Counted from the first letter of the stretch, positions 23,332-37,237 are shown. The stretch: 64,000 bases of DNA from Phoronis australis (GCA_002633005.1 NMRA01000409.1:63983-127982), one strand, 5' to 3'. Numbers and translations are program-made. Notes: a model not told the origin generated them from the sequence alone.

Positions 23332-26300
23332 ATAAAATCCAACTAAAAGTTGTACCCTCTACACAACCATGGACGTAAAAGTTTCATAGGTCTGCAACGA
23401 ATATCGCCTTCAATTCACGCTCAAAAGTCCATATGAGATGTAATAGTCGCCGCGTCCCCGCAATTTAGCGAAAACGGAAAATTGACCGGTTTTCCCCTTC
23501 CCGTTGCCAAGACGATGAAATCGTCACAATTAATAAATTCTCTCACCTATCAATGAACCCAGATGCAACCACTAATCACAGATCAGTTGTAGAAATGGCT
23601 CTATAACTGCTCAGTTATTGATCACGACTAAACACTGTGTTGCTGTCCAAATTTTTTCTTTGGAAATAAACTACATTGGCGGTAAAACCACTGATTCACC
23701 TGGTGTACTCCGACCACCAGCACGACTCCTTGTGACGAAAATGGAGCGTGCATAGATAACTTAAGTGTTAGCGGAAGGATACGAGTGAAATAGTTCCTCG
23801 AATGAAGGAACCGGAAAATAGTCCACGACGTTCGCTACAGAATGGATCTGATAAGACAAGACAGTAGACGCCGACGAGGGAAATTGATTACACGATTGTA
23901 AAATCCTTTCGATGTGCTCACATTTCTTGGACATGAAAGGTAATTACGTTTTGATGGCACACGTTTTCTGAGCAGTACAAGCCTCGAATTGCCCAGTTTA
24001 AATTATTTGATAGCCGTTTACTTCCGTGGACATCAACACAATGCACGGGGGCAATAGTAACATCAATCCAGTGGTCCCTCACGCAATTACAATTAAAGCC
24101 TCATCACTCCTGCCAAAATGGGAAATTTAGTTGGTTGCTGAAAATCCACCTTCATTAAGATTAATGAAAATGGATGAATTTCGTTGCACGACGTTAATTT
24201 CACAGTTTTCTGACTCTGTTTTTTCGGGGTAACAAAGCTGGATTTCGAAAACCTCAAATTTTAGCGCTTTGGCTTTGACACAAAACTTTAAACCATTAAA
24301 TTCAATCTTTGATGTTTTATTCGGATGCCCCTTGGGTTTTCTATGAAAAAAGTTTAATCCCTAGCAAATTCAAATTTGCAGTTTTACCACAAATTAAGTT
24401 ACATTGCACATCTACATGCAAATTCTAATGCATGACGCCACTTTTATAATTAATGTCGCGCGCTATAATTTAACGTCACGATTGCAAAAACTCGACGCCT
24501 TATCAACATTTTTTGAAATTATATAATCTTGTTTTTTGAAATCCAACATAATATTCACATGTTTACAAAATACTTAACATCGTAAAACACTGCTTTGCGA
24601 CATTTTGCAAGTTTGTCGAACCCGTTTATGCCGGTGATTCGCGATATGTGCATGTAGACGCCGTGTTATTCAAAAACATGAATGAGGCAAAATTAAAAAC
24701 TTGACTTCATGAAACGCACGTTTTGGATGTAATGAATGACTAGTAACAGTTTTGCAACAAGTGTTTAAAACGTAATGAGTAGACAGAACGTATATATAAA
24801 TCAGTAACTGGGACTTAGTTAATAGTCTGAGCGAGTAGAATATTACAGGTTTGCGCTATAAACCCACTGCAACACTACAGATACCATCCGTCCAAATATC
24901 TAGTCAAGTCTTAATGAGCAGCTCTAGTCGTAATATGAGTCTTTTGGTTTCTGAAAATAAGGACGGTAATAACCATTTGCGACAAATTAATACATCAACC
25001 TCTCTATCTTAATTGCTGTACGTTGAAGACACCAGTAACGATCACTGCTTCCAAACTCATTCTTATGAAAATCATCAAATCTGCAAAACTGAAATTATTT
25101 TAGAAATCTTTCAAAATCTACATGTATCAGAAATGATTGCTGCTCCGTTTTCTCAGTCACGGTTTATCACTAAGAAGCTTAAGAAATTATTTAGTACCCG
25201 ACATCGCAATTCAACCTCGGAAAATGCTAATGTTCCAACAAAGTTTTCATAAAGCATGGTCTACTTCTGGAAAATCTACACTTTTTAATACATTTCCTGG
25301 AGAAAATCGTTTTGAAAGGATCTACCTGCAAGTGCTTAGGTGGAATTGATGCAAACAAAATAATCATATACTCTACAATAAATCCAGTCAATCACTCACA
25401 CAGACCGAGATAGACATACATGTACAACCCTGATTCCCCCGTGGCAGGATGTATGGTCTTACATTCGAAGTCTATGCTTTAGTTAGGAGCGGTTTGACGC
25501 CGATTGATTCAGATGTTGTCCTCCGACTGGATATCAGTGGCTGGCATTATTGAAAAGCATGAAACACGTCATAAATTACTCATTTTCTCCTACTGACCGT
25601 AATCACTCGTGTGTTGCATTTGTGACCTCAAAATGTGATTACATGTACGACCGACCAGATCACCCAATCTCCGGTTGGGGTATAACAATCTGTCGACCCA
25701 AAGTGTATGGTTTATCTGCCAAGCGAAACACTCCACATTTTAAAGGTGAAAGACAGCCACATACTCGGGCAAAAAGGACCTTTATTATAGACCACTTGCT
25801 GTTTTAAATTCCGCCCCATCACGCTGCTTGTTCAGATTATCAGGAATTTCTAAGCTTGAACACAACCCGCACTTCGTTCTTGTTTAGGTACCAGCCTGGT
25901 TTAGCAGTTGCTTGACAGTGTGGGTGAGTTTTACGGATTCCATCGTTTTGCTGCTTTGAAGCCAGATTCTATGTTAGCTTTAAATTCGGTTTGACCTTGT
26001 AGTTTATCACTCAAAGCATTTCTCTGGCAGTTAAATTGATATAAGTGTATTAGACATTTATTGATAATTATTGCTCCTTTGTAAAAATTGGGAATGTTCA
26101 TACCGTAGTAATTAATTTCTTTTCGTTTTAAATTTAAAATCATGTCAAAAGCTTCAGTTGTCACTTCGCCGGTTTTGTCCCAAGATGCAACACACATTCT
26201 CAAGGCAGATATGACGTGGGCAGCGCATGCGCGCATACATCATCAGTGGGCAAGACGTCAGAACGGTTGTGGTAACCAAAGTCTGTTGTGGCTATATTTT

Positions 26301-28029
26301 CGTAAATTTTCTGGCCTGGTCGAAGCGGATTAACTCTCCCAACTACCTTGCAGAAACGTGGTTTCGGCAAGAACTGTTTTAACGGTATCTTTTTCATGAA
26401 ATTTCATGTTATATACCGTTTTTAATTTTTCTAGCTAACCACTGGATCGAATGAGTTTTCACGGCCTTTTTTCAGTCACTCAAATGCTTGACATATTGTG
26501 GGCAACTCCTACGCCACTAATTTCACAGGTCATTAACCATTTACTTTATAAGCCAACACTACTGCATCATCTTACATGTACTTAGATCCGGACCAATTAT
26601 TACAGTCCGTATGTCATCAGGTGCGGGTATTTTCAAGCGAAAAAGCATAACATTTTCCTATAATATAGGTCATCAAAACCAATGTCCAACGACCACTTCT
26701 ACCGTAGACACTTCTGCTTTGTTTTCTCGTAAATCGTACCTTTGTCGGACGACATTTGTGTGGACTCTAGGAATGCCGATTTTTGGGACATGTCGTTTGG
26801 AAGTTCTGGGTGAGCCGACTCGTGGACAGGACGACTTCGTCACCTGATGACTGACCTGATCAGAATGAACGTTCAGATTGGGTAAGGCCTTGATGTTGTC
26901 TAGCACTCTTCGCTAGTCAAATTGCCAACACGCTCACTGGCGATCGTTAATCGGTTTAACTCCGATAGCTCTCAGGCCACCCACCTTCGAGGGGAAGATA
27001 GTTTTATTTATCGAAAGCAAGTGGTTCGTCACAAGTGCCAGGGGAATACAGCTAATTCTACTTAATGCCTAGATCAATTAGAAGCGCTTCGAGAGACAGA
27101 ATCCGAAAACCTTGATTAGGGCAGTGAAAAGATCTACAAGAATTACGAATCTACGGTCTCTTTTTATTTAAAATTAGCGCGATGTAATTATCGAGTTCAC
27201 AGTTGTACTGTACGACCATTGTGCTGGACGTTATTCGACAAGACATAACATCCAATCACGGTGACGTATTCTGTTAAAAGCAATTTAGGTTTGTGCGCCC
27301 CTGTCCGCGTATCGGAAAACACTTGTCAGTTCGGTCTAGTCTTCCAGAGACGATACCTTTCACAATCGTTTTTCTTGAGGCGAATTTTATCAGAACCTCA
27401 ATCCCCGACAGCAACACTGGTGGTGACAAGTACTTGGAAGGAACATAAAAAGCTATCGATCGAAATCAAGACGGAATTAAAGACAACAGTTGGTTTGAGG
27501 CTTTCACTTCATCGACTATCATTGACGCCGGGGGCGAGAGGACTGCTTTACGTGAGATTAATGACGCTACTAACAAGTGCGCTAAAGTAAGCTAGGATTG
27601 GCCTGATATCACCCGGGGCGAGTAATCAAACGGGGTCATCTGCGTTTGATTCGCCTCAGACTGTTCAAATGGAATGTTATTATAGGCTCAAAGTTTGGGG
27701 TGAAGGCCACCAGGAGCTCAGAGCAGAGAACAGAGAGCTAGCGTGATATATGTGCAAGTTAGCACCTGGCATGTTTGGCATTTCTGTTCTTTTGTCTCCT
27801 GAATAATCACCGCTCAAAGACACGATTACATTAATCGCAAACATGACACGGCAGAGTCAACATGTTCGTTAATGTGATATTGTTACCAAGCGAAGTTGAC
27901 GCTCCTACAAAATCAACCCCCGTTAGTTATTTAAGTCGGCATCGCGTCAGTTTACTCTGACTAAAAAAAGAAAATTTCAAGGCACACGCACATGTACGAG
28001 TCAGTTGAGTGAGTACCCTTAAAAGTACG
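23332..28029. other. Non-coding stretch with unsupported ORFs
   Basis: An ATG-initiated 101-codon ORF lies at 25931-26236 (minus), ending in an AAKRWNP tail. It has no known domain and nothing in its context makes it a gene. ORFs at 25013-25349 and 27261-27590 are likewise unsupported. Several TACATGTA palindromes occur (25122, 25410, 25643, 26575). The repeat at 26673-26850 is listed separately. Confidence 0.45.
26673..26850 (-). repeat. Decayed coding-like repeat with RQRYDLRE motif (copy 1)
   Basis: On the minus strand the frame reads PKIGIPRVHTNVVRQRYDLRE. At 41712-41810 on the plus strand the frame reads DDISGVRSKIVRQRYNLRERR. The DNA is clearly related across about 100 bp (ACAAAGGTACGATTTACGAG versus GCAAAGGTACAATTTACGAG). 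Keeping the same frame in both copies suggests descent from a coding family, probably a mobile element. I cannot name it. Confidence 0.45.
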
Positions 28030-28230
28030 AGTCAACTGTCACTCACTACATGTACGTCGGCGGCCATTTTAGGTGGTGATGCGCACCACCAAAATCAAAA
28101 CTTAAACTAAAACATTCGTATTAAAATCCGTTATATTTAAAAACATTTGGATGATTTTGGACTAAAATTTGGTACGAAATGAGTTGCGTTAAAGCCCGTT
28201 TTAAGAAGTTTGTTTTACTTAAAATGAAGC
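28030..28230 (+). repeat. Dispersed repeat shared with 14750-14890
   Basis: It contains CAACTGTCACTCACTAC, CGGCGG, CACCACCAAAA, TTAAAATCCGTT and AAATGAAGCGGAAAG, in the order seen at 14750-14890. Just upstream, GTACGAGTCA occurs twice about 40 bp apart. Family unknown. Confidence 0.5.
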
Positions 28231-29592
28231 GGAAAGAGAACCTTCAACCGAATTTGCAGCCATCACGTGACAGGCCAGGACCAAATAGAACAAAAATTTA
28301 AATCCAGGTTTCCCATCACCCGGATGTGAAAGCACTAAACATTTCTGAGCCAAGGTTGACAGTGTTGGAATTTTAATCGGAGTTTATTCAACCGAAGTAC
28401 TGGTTACGAATATTTTCTTGGTTTTTGAACCGATTCTAAACAGGGAGGTGGTCTAATTGAAAAAGGCAATTTGAACTACCGGTGCTTTCACGGGAAAAGT
28501 TGATCATAAAATGCAGCGCCCCACTAGCATATTGAAAAAAATGGCCTGTCGACACATACAATTCACAAATGTTTAGATTCTGGCAGTTATAATACAATAA
28601 CCATAGGTTAGTTATAGGTTCATGGTTCGTTTTGGGGTAAATACTGATGTTTTTTTTTATTTTATTAGGTGGCCGGATGCAAGTACGGTAATTGCAAAAT
28701 GCCAGAAAAACTCGTTTTGGAATCAGTTTCATTGAACTTAAGCTCTCTATTCAGACTTTCTAGTTAAACCGTGCATACATATACTTGCACATGAAGCGTC
28801 ACTCAGATACATGGAAGTGGTCACTTTTGTCACGGTCCCAAAGGCGACTAGTAAAGCGAGGTAAAGTGTTTTCAGGATTCACAAATATACACACACTGAC
28901 TGTGGAAAAGGGGGTTGTGCTGCCTTTGAACTCTATTTCAGAATACTGCAAGAGATTACAACTACAATGGAAAATTCCGGATTATCACTATAACAATATT
29001 ACCATTATGTAAACGCAATTTTGATAACACGCCTCAATTTTATCATAGTGCGAATTTCTTTATTCAACTGCGTTTTTTCACTGCCAAGCCTTGTTATCGC
29101 CCACGTTTTCGGCGGTTTGCTTCGAAAGGGGATTTAATGACACGTTTTCTAAAAAGGAGTCTTTGATAGGTCAAGGCAGACACGCGTATAAATTGACAAG
29201 GAGAACCACGTACGCGGCATGTTTGACAAGTTGACACCTTGTCTGATTTCCTTGATTTACACATATTCAATTATACACGTAACCTGCTTGACGGTATAAT
29301 CTCATTTACAACGGAATCAAGCTCGTCGAGAAGCGTACACTGGAATAATCATTTGAGTTTTCTTCCGTTCGCGTCTAAATGTTCAGCACATTCAGTGTAT
29401 GTGTTGCTTAAGTGTGCCATGTTGAAATAGACAATTCCCTTTATTTTCATCAATTAAGAACAAAGGCCTAGGCCTGGGGTCTACTAATCTTTGTACCCGG
29501 CCTAAATCTAATTAGGGATATATTTTGTTAATTTACGTTCTACTTCTGTGCGAGTTTAAGATAACTCTATTCTGTTCCAGAGCACATAGTTT
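28231..29592. other. Non-coding stretch, no gene seen
   Basis: Short ORFs at 28436-28732 (minus) and 28785-29012 (plus) show no domain. Nothing else supported. Confidence 0.5.
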
Positions 29593-29687
29593 GCACTTGA
29601 TGACCCCATGATTAAAGTTAGAGTCTGAACTCGAAGTGTCGAATTTTAACGCGAGTTGGTAGCTCAACTCCAGGAGTCATCAAGTGC
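29593..29687 (+). repeat. Palindromic GCACTTGATGAC-type repeat (copy 3, best preserved)
   Basis: It begins GCACTTGATGACCCC and ends GGAGTCATCAAGTGC, an almost perfect 15-bp inverted pair. The middle contains TCTGAACTCGAAGTGTCG and TTGGTAGCTCAACTCC. Related copies are at 21872-21982 and, reversed and partial, 3164-3240. Confidence 0.7.
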
Positions 29688-32600
29688 AAAAGTAGACTCG
29701 AATCTTATCTGCTTAAATCACAGTGCACTTGAGCACCGAATAACATATACTTAACTTAATCTTGCACAAAAGGTGAACGGAACTCGTCAATTTCGAAGTC
29801 GATTTCGAGGACAAGTATATGTATTGAAAAGCGGGCCCTAGTGCCTTCAATGAAAAGATATTATAAACATGGGAAGATTTAGTAAATCACAGTCCTGCAT
29901 GTACGGTATGTACACTGTAGTAACAATTTCAAATAATTTGAAGTGCAGTTGCATTCAAATGTGGCAGCCATTCTGTTAAAAGTCCACTACAAATTCAAAA
30001 TCAACCATAACAATTGTTTATTAAATTATGTTCATTTTGAAAAACCTGTAATAACGCTTCATCAGTTATATTTGTGAATAACGTTTGACCACTTGGTTTG
30101 TGTTAAAATTTATTCTGAAGGGGGGAAATTCTTCAGTACCATAGTTAGCCTAAAAACATAGCTGGTTCTTTAACCTGGCTCATTTTGAGACATGCGCTCA
30201 CAGACTTAAAACAGAAAAAGCGCTCGCCTCATTAAGGCTCAGCATACATACATTAGTTACGTGTGTTTTGCATACAGGCGCATATGCATATAGATGCAGG
30301 CGGTTATCATTTGCACATGCGCAAGTCTTAACCTGGATTTTTCTCATGTTTTCTCGTTCTTCGTAGCTTAGCCAACGGGCGTTATGTTGTAGTGGATGAT
30401 TCTACTTTCAGTCAAATAATGTTTTTAAAAACTGCTCAAAGGTTTTAATAAAACATTTCACATACGCACACATGTGTCTAATTCAGGATAATAGGCGCGC
30501 CCTCACGTGCAGTCTCTTCCGCCTAATACGCGCACACAAATGCACAGTATAATTTTAAATTTAATTGGTGTATGCAGTTAAATATTCTGAACTAGTAGAC
30601 CAGTAGACCTTGTCGTCTATTAGCACGGGTTTAAGGGGAAATGCTAGCTTTAAAAGTTAGAAAAATCTGAACAACACAGTCCGCTACACAATAACGCCGA
30701 TGTTGACGTAGCTGCGTGTACATGTAACACAGTGTCACTGGTACTAACAGTGTTTCTATTATTTGTTAGTTCACAGAAAGTAATCAATAAAAATGACACT
30801 AATAAGTGGAACTACATGTATCTCATAAATTACCCTAAGCGTGATCGTTTAGGTATTTCAAAACCTTTATTTAAGCCGTGTTGTCGAGTCGCTGAACATG
30901 AACCACTTCTTGGTTGTACGTCACTGGTCGACGCAAGCACATATCAGACAGTGCGAGAGAGAAGCTTTTGCAGTAGTATGTAAATCTTCCAATGAAATTA
31001 CGACTTAGGCTGGAACATGAAGAACCATATCAACAGTGTTCAAGCGTGTAGTTTCGATTAATGCGCTACCATACAAAGCAGTTCTGTTGACAACCACTAC
31101 CCGCCGCCATATTGTCATCTGTCTTGTTTTGTAGTTGCACTGAGATCACGTGACAATCTTAACGCGCATGATGTATCTAAACTGGAGCTACATTTAATTA
31201 AGGACCGCAATGTAGCCCGGAATTTTTTGCATAATAAACTTCAGCATTCTGTGACTTCAAATTGACGTCTTTGAGTACTCTAATAGTGCATGCATTTTAA
31301 TTGTTAATTTGTTGTGCCAGCTCTTACTGAGGAAGGTAATAAACTATATGGCAACTTTGTACGTGTTGAACTGTGAGCAGACTAACTAATAATCTATCAA
31401 TTATTATATTCCAATTAAGACACGGAATCTACACTATCGTTGGTGACAATGTCCGCATTTAATCGTCAGTTGGCAGCCTCAGTCCCTTCCGAGTGACTAA
31501 ACCCCTGTCCTACATTTTGTTTGCCAGCTAACAAAACGTGCATAATCTTACTGGTATCCGGTCAGAGTTATCTCCACCTGTAGCTGCACGTTCGATATCT
31601 TCAGTCGAGGAAGCATGATATTAGGCATACCTCGGGAATCAAAAGCAGTGCCAGATGACTACATTAATTCTTCACTTATTAAGCGCACAGAATGGCTGTC
31701 AAGTGAAATTCTACTTTGTAAAATTTCTCCGCTAAAATGAATTTGAAGAAAAATTTAGTCAATTACTAGCATGGTTTGTATTGTGACATGAAAAGATTTT
31801 TGGTAAATTTTCTATCCTTTGCAGTAAAGTAATTAGCCTTCGAAAATGGAAAAATGTCAATTTTGATAAATAGTGTTGTACGAAATAAGTGAAGAAGTAC
31901 CGTAGTTTGCTTTTGGTGACTGGGCTTTATTTCTTCATCTTCATTGTAATAATTACAATCTCGATTTAAAACGGTTCCTTATGGAACTATTTTTAAGCGG
32001 ACTCATGAAAAGTTATCGATTTCCAGGATTTGTAGATGAGCAACTCTTCAGTTTATGAGCCGACTAGAGGACGAATTGTACATGTATCTCACCACTTGGC
32101 TACTCAGCTTCGCCGTTTTTACACGTAGTTGGGTGAGTTTGACGAGTTTCTTTGCTTATTAAGAACATCGAACCATTTTGTATAAACAAAAACAAGTAGA
32201 ATTTTACCATTATTTAGTCAATTTCAATCATATGTGTGGGAGATTAGGGCGATTTTATTGAAACAGGAAACAAGTTATACTAAATACAGTTTGGACAAAT
32301 ATAGGCAATAAAACGTACTACAGTACTCCATGAAAAACACGTTATTCCTTTTGCTGTGCAATGTGTATTCAGGCGACTGGTTTGGCTAATTAGCCAGCGC
32401 TGGTGGCTCGCGGCTCACATTACCCCTAGTGATAAAAATAGTTCACAATAATGGCTTTTGGGAAAAAGTGTCAATACTTACAAAAATAACGGAGGATATA
32501 ATGACACGATTGTAATGATGTTGGCCGACAACGATCATAGTCACCTGAAAATACATGCCTATAACAATTTTTTAAAAACGTGTTTACAGTACATTTCGCA

Positions 32601-32948
32601 ATAAAATATGAAATTTTATTTGTTTAAAATGCAATCTGGAATACACCGTCCTATCTTTGATTTTCTGGTTTAGCACTAAAATTTAAACATGTACGTTCAT
32701 AATGAATACACTGATCAGTGTTACATGTGTGTTGTGCCATCTATTGGTGGTTGGATAAACTGTCGTTACACGCAAGTTTTTTTGGTTTCATCAGTGTCAG
32801 TAAGTCCACTTGATCGAACGAGAAATCGGAAGGAAACTGTAACTATCCGGAGTGACAGTTCGTTTAATATCATTTACGGTTGTATTTACTTAATGAAATA
32901 GTCGACGAAACTGGAGCGGAGAGGCCGTCTCTGCAGCATAATTGAATT
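29688..32948. other. Non-coding stretch, no gene seen
   Basis: AT-rich with short ORFs only. TACATGTA near 30720, 30812 and 32080. No gene supported. Confidence 0.55.
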
Positions 32949-33932
32949 TTCAGTTAAACTAATAAAATCGATGCGTAAGGTCATAGCAAGCTCATGTGTA
33001 TGTTTTTTTCGCCAAGGACAGTGCTGCGTTGTGCCAAGAAGTTAGATATTGTGAACAGCAGTCGAAATGTTGTTTTACCGGTAGACAAGTTCTATTTTCG
33101 CGCGATGATGCGAGTTATTTTCAGTGCACGAGCCATTATACCCTGATAACGCAGGCAGTCCACTGAAAATACCAAGAGTCACGTGGTATACTGCTTAATT
33201 TGCTGTCACATCGGACAATTTGGAGCATGATATCACTTTATATCCTAGTTCCGGATTAATCCTTTTCATGGGCCTTTTCCTATGCTCCCCCGGTCCTCAT
33301 CAAGACCCACCCACACCCGTCGCCAAAAATCGCCGTTTTTCGAATTTCTGATATTCCGTGTACTGCTTGATGTCGCAACGGACCAGACCATTATCCCTGT
33401 GCTTCTTTTAGACACGGTGAGTCAAAAACCAATTCTTGTTGGATCAGTGTGGCAAACTACACCATTCAATTCCACGTTACCTGCTCACAAAAGGTGGCAT
33501 TAGGTGTACCCGGACCTCCTGTCAAAGCCTAGCCAATAACTTCGTACATGTAGAATAAATGAATGGATCTATATCTTCCTTACCCTGGTGGTTGTGCTTG
33601 AAATGTACCCACGTGCACATCGAATCACTTGAGAACAAATACAGTTCTGTGTAGGCAAGGTACAGTACGATCGACTCAAACGATGTGTTTTTGTGATTTC
33701 ATTACAAAATGCCAATTATCGCTGTTGTCTGTCAGTCATTCACTGAAACCAAAGCCGAGGACTTCTCCAGTTAAATACGCTTGAACTACTCTGCCTTTTC
33801 TAGAGCGAGGTTTACATGTCGCTCAGCCAGCAGGGTGTCTCCATAAGGCGGTCGCGAATTTAACCGGTTCAAATCCTCGCTGGGCTGTTCTCGAAAATTC
33901 ACATCTCTCGCCGATAACAACAAAAATATGGT
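32949..33932 (+). repeat. 984-bp direct duplication, copy 1
   Basis: It begins TTCAGTTAAACTAATAAAAT and ends CAACAAAAATATGGT directly before the single N at 33933. Copy 2 (33934-34916) is the same sequence with roughly a dozen substitutions and one T-run indel. The shared 73-codon ORF (33282-33503 and 34266-34487) has no recognised domain. Near 33820-33890 the sequence GGTTCAAATCC looks like a tRNA box B, but no cloverleaf forms. Confidence 0.95.
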
Positions 33933-33933
33933 N
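33933..33933. other. Single-N contig join
   Basis: The N separates the two copies of the 984-bp duplication exactly, as expected when two overlapping contig ends were abutted rather than merged. Confidence 0.85.
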
Positions 33934-34916
33934 TTCAGTTAAACTAATAAAATCGATGCGTAAGGTCATAGCAAGCTCATGTGTATGTTTTTTCGCCAAG
34001 GACAGTGCTGCGTAGTGCCAAGAAGTTAGATATTGTGAACAGCAGTCGAAATGTTGTTATACCGGTAGACAAGTTCTATTTACGTGCGATGATGTGAGTT
34101 ATTTTCAGTGCACGAGCCATTGTACCCTGATAAAGCAGGCAGTCCACTGAAAATACCAAGAGTCACGTGGTATACTGCTTAATTTGCTGTCACATCGGAC
34201 AATTTGGAGCATGATATCACTTTATATCCTAGTTCCGGATTAATCCTTTTCATGGGCCTTTTCCTATGCTCCCCCGGTCCTCGTCAAGACCCACCCACAC
34301 CCGTCGCCAAAAATCGCCGTTTTTCGAATTTCTGATATTCTGTGTACTGCTTGATGTCGCAACGGACCAGACCATTATCCCTGTGCTTCTTTTAGACACG
34401 GTTAGTCAAAAACCAATTCTTGTTGGATCAGTGTGGCAAACTACACCATTCAATTCCACGTTACCTGCTCACAAAAGGTGGCATTAGGTGTACCCGGACC
34501 TCCTGTCAAAGCCTAGCCAATAACTTCGTACATGTAGAATATATGAATGGATCTATATCTTCCTTACCCTGGTGGTTGTGCTTGAAATGTACCCACGTGC
34601 ACATCGAATCACTTGAGAACAAATACAGTTCTGTGTAGGCAAAGTACAGTACGATCGACTCAAACGATGTGTTTTTGTGATTTCATTACAAAATGCCAAT
34701 TATCGCTGTTGTCTGTCAGTCATTCACTGAAACCAAAGCCGAGGACTTCTCCAGTTAAATACGCTTGAACTACTCTGCCTTTTCTAGAGCGAGGTTTACA
34801 TGTCGCTCAGCCAGCAGGGTGTCTCCATAAGGCGGTCGCGAATTTAACCGGTTCAAATCCTCGCTGGGCTGTTCTCGAAAATTCACATCTCTCGCCGATA
34901 ACAACAAAAATATGGT
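33934..34916 (+). repeat. 984-bp direct duplication, copy 2
   Basis: It matches 32949-33932 base for base apart from scattered substitutions (for example ACGTGCGATGATGTGAG for TCGCGCGATGATGCGAG). It continues past the point where copy 1 stops at the N. At about 1 percent divergence the pair looks like two alleles. Confidence 0.95.
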
Positions 34917-37237
34917 AGTCCAAATAGTGCCGCAGATAGGGAAATTTTCTTTCACAAAAATACTTTTACGTGTTTTTGTGGTATTTTTTCTGATAAGTCA
35001 AATCTTTAATATTTAATAAATCTCTTCCCTCGACATTTCCATAATTATACGTTGGCATAAACAGAAAAAACTTCTCGATCAAACGAGCTGTCTATTTAAA
35101 TTATCAAAATGTATTCGCACCATTTTCCACGATATTAACGCAAACACATCGAAAAGTACAATGCAATATTTCAAAATTAGAAAAAAATCTGCATTGGTTT
35201 TTCGCCGTTTGTGGACAAGAATAAATTTGAAAACTGCTGTAGTCACGCACTTAAAAACGCTTTCTTTAGTTTTATCTTTCTCTCTTACATTAATGCCTTG
35301 TGTCTCTTCATCTAAACTTAGTGAAATGCAACTTTAATCGTACATTGTACAAAATGCTCCCTTTCCGCCTGCCTCGCACTAGCGCCATCTGTTGTCAGCG
35401 CCATTGGCAAGCTTACGCAATCCTCAATGGCATGTACATGGCGATCGACGAGACAACACAACAAGTTCTGACAAGGTTATTAATTTAATAAATCCAAAGC
35501 CTGCGCGTCTGTACATGTATACGCCCGAGGGATAATTAGTTGATTAAGTTGAGAATCTCTGGTCGACACTGTGTAATCTCGACGTTTTACGTACATGAAT
35601 TCCAAGAAATTACATGTAGGTTTGCAGTGTATTTTCAACTGATAATCGTGTTCAACATTACGAAGAAATTACATTTCATTAACATGAATGGCAGAAACTT
35701 GCAGCTTTCTGTCAGGCTGTGTGGAATATGAGAGTTTTGTGCCAAGAGGGTCTATCCCTGGCGCCGATCTCATTCGAATGAAAAGATAACCAAAAATCAT
35801 TTCTCATCTTCATTTAGGTCCTGTTTGATGAAAAGCTACTGAACACTTAAATTTGTTCTTATGCTCCACACAAGTATGAGCCAATAGGTAGCGTGCAGAC
35901 CAGACTTAAAAATGGTTGTGAACTAGTGTTTCAAAAAAATAATAAACTTAAATTCGAGCAAATATGCAAAGTCTCTGAAAATATTCACAAAACTGCCAGT
36001 TACTGAAATAAGTCCAGAAAAGGATTGTTTGATTCTTTTCTCTACCCCGACGCTCACCGACTAAACCCCGCCCCCACCCCATATCAACTTCAGCCAAGGT
36101 CTCGTGTTTTTTATAAGTTGTACAATAGCAAATAGACGGGGTAAACAAGTTTTAAAACTTCCTGACTGGCCAAGTGATTAGTAAAAACCAAATTGCGCGT
36201 CTCAAGTGGACTTTTTTTCTAACAATCAAACAACGAAAAGTACCGCACCATTGACTCGATTTTCAAAAAAAACAGAGACCAGAATCAACTACGCTTTTTT
36301 CGTCTTATTTCTGTAAATTATTTTTGACGCGGATGCACTTACTGTTAGGTAACATATTATTCACCAATTTTGAAATTAAAACATATTAAAAGACTGAATT
36401 TCAGTCTTAAAATGTAAGTCGAAAGGTCATGTAGGGCCTTACTGACAGGTGTACGTATTTAGACAAGTATGTACGAAATCATATATGTTAACTCAACACC
36501 TGTTGAAAACTCAACAATGTTCACGACTAAAAATTTCAACAGCTTTATTTTGAGACTGAGTATGGATCGTCATAACCAAGTCGAAGGCTAGTCACCGAAA
36601 TCTCGGTGAATTTTCGGCACAGAAGCCGATGACACTCGCAAATGTTTCCTCTCACAAAGTGTTCCGTTTCACAAATGGTTTCCCTGAAACAGTCCATGAG
36701 CGACACCTCGTGTCCACCACATTCATTAAGGAACACAATTAGAACATCAAAAACTGCCCTAGAATACTACACTTGTTTAGAACAAATATTTGTGCACCGA
36801 GTGAGCCAGTGTAATTCATCAGTGGCGACGATTAAGCATAAATTTGCCTGGATTCCAACGACAGGGATATTATCACTATGTAATTCTTAGTAATTACCGG
36901 TCAAGTCGCGGTGACAAACGACCACGCATTAAAGTGCCCGTGATTGTCATGATGCTGTCAAAAACAACCCGTCAATCGATCACTGGTGTTTAGCAATGAG
37001 AGCATGCACCCATAACCATGTGGTGGAACTCACGATTACATGGCTGCCCCTCTACCTTGCTGCTACAGATCTTGTGAAACTCTTACTCGGGCAATCAAAC
37101 ACCACATACCCGTTGTAGGTTTCATTCCCGATCCCAAATTCCGGACTTAAATACTCCCATACCACGTGATCTCACTCCATACCTGGAGACCAAATCTGGA
37201 ACCGGACTTGAGCCTGCTGGAGGTGTTCGGCTATGAG
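34917..37237. other. Non-coding stretch, no gene seen
   Basis: A cysteine-rich minus-strand ORF at 36545-36736 has no ATG at its listed start and no recognised family. TACATGTA near 35512 and 35608. No gene supported. Confidence 0.5.

Noticed and set aside
22920-23378. 152-codon plus-strand ORF opposite the serine-rich exon
   Set aside because: It has a true ATG but is shorter, has no donor that I could place, and its composition looks like the antisense of a Ser/Arg-rich reading frame. Kept as the main alternative only.
25931-26236. 101-codon minus-strand ORF with a real ATG
   Set aside because: No domain, no splice context and no neighbours; this length is expected by chance in 64 kb on six frames.
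33825-33885. Possible tRNA gene (GGTTCAAATCC box B, GCTGGGCT end), repeated at 34809-34869
   Set aside because: The AGCCAGC/GCTGGGCT ends could pair, but the stretch between is only about 62 nt. There is no good box A and the T-stem pairs at only two positions.
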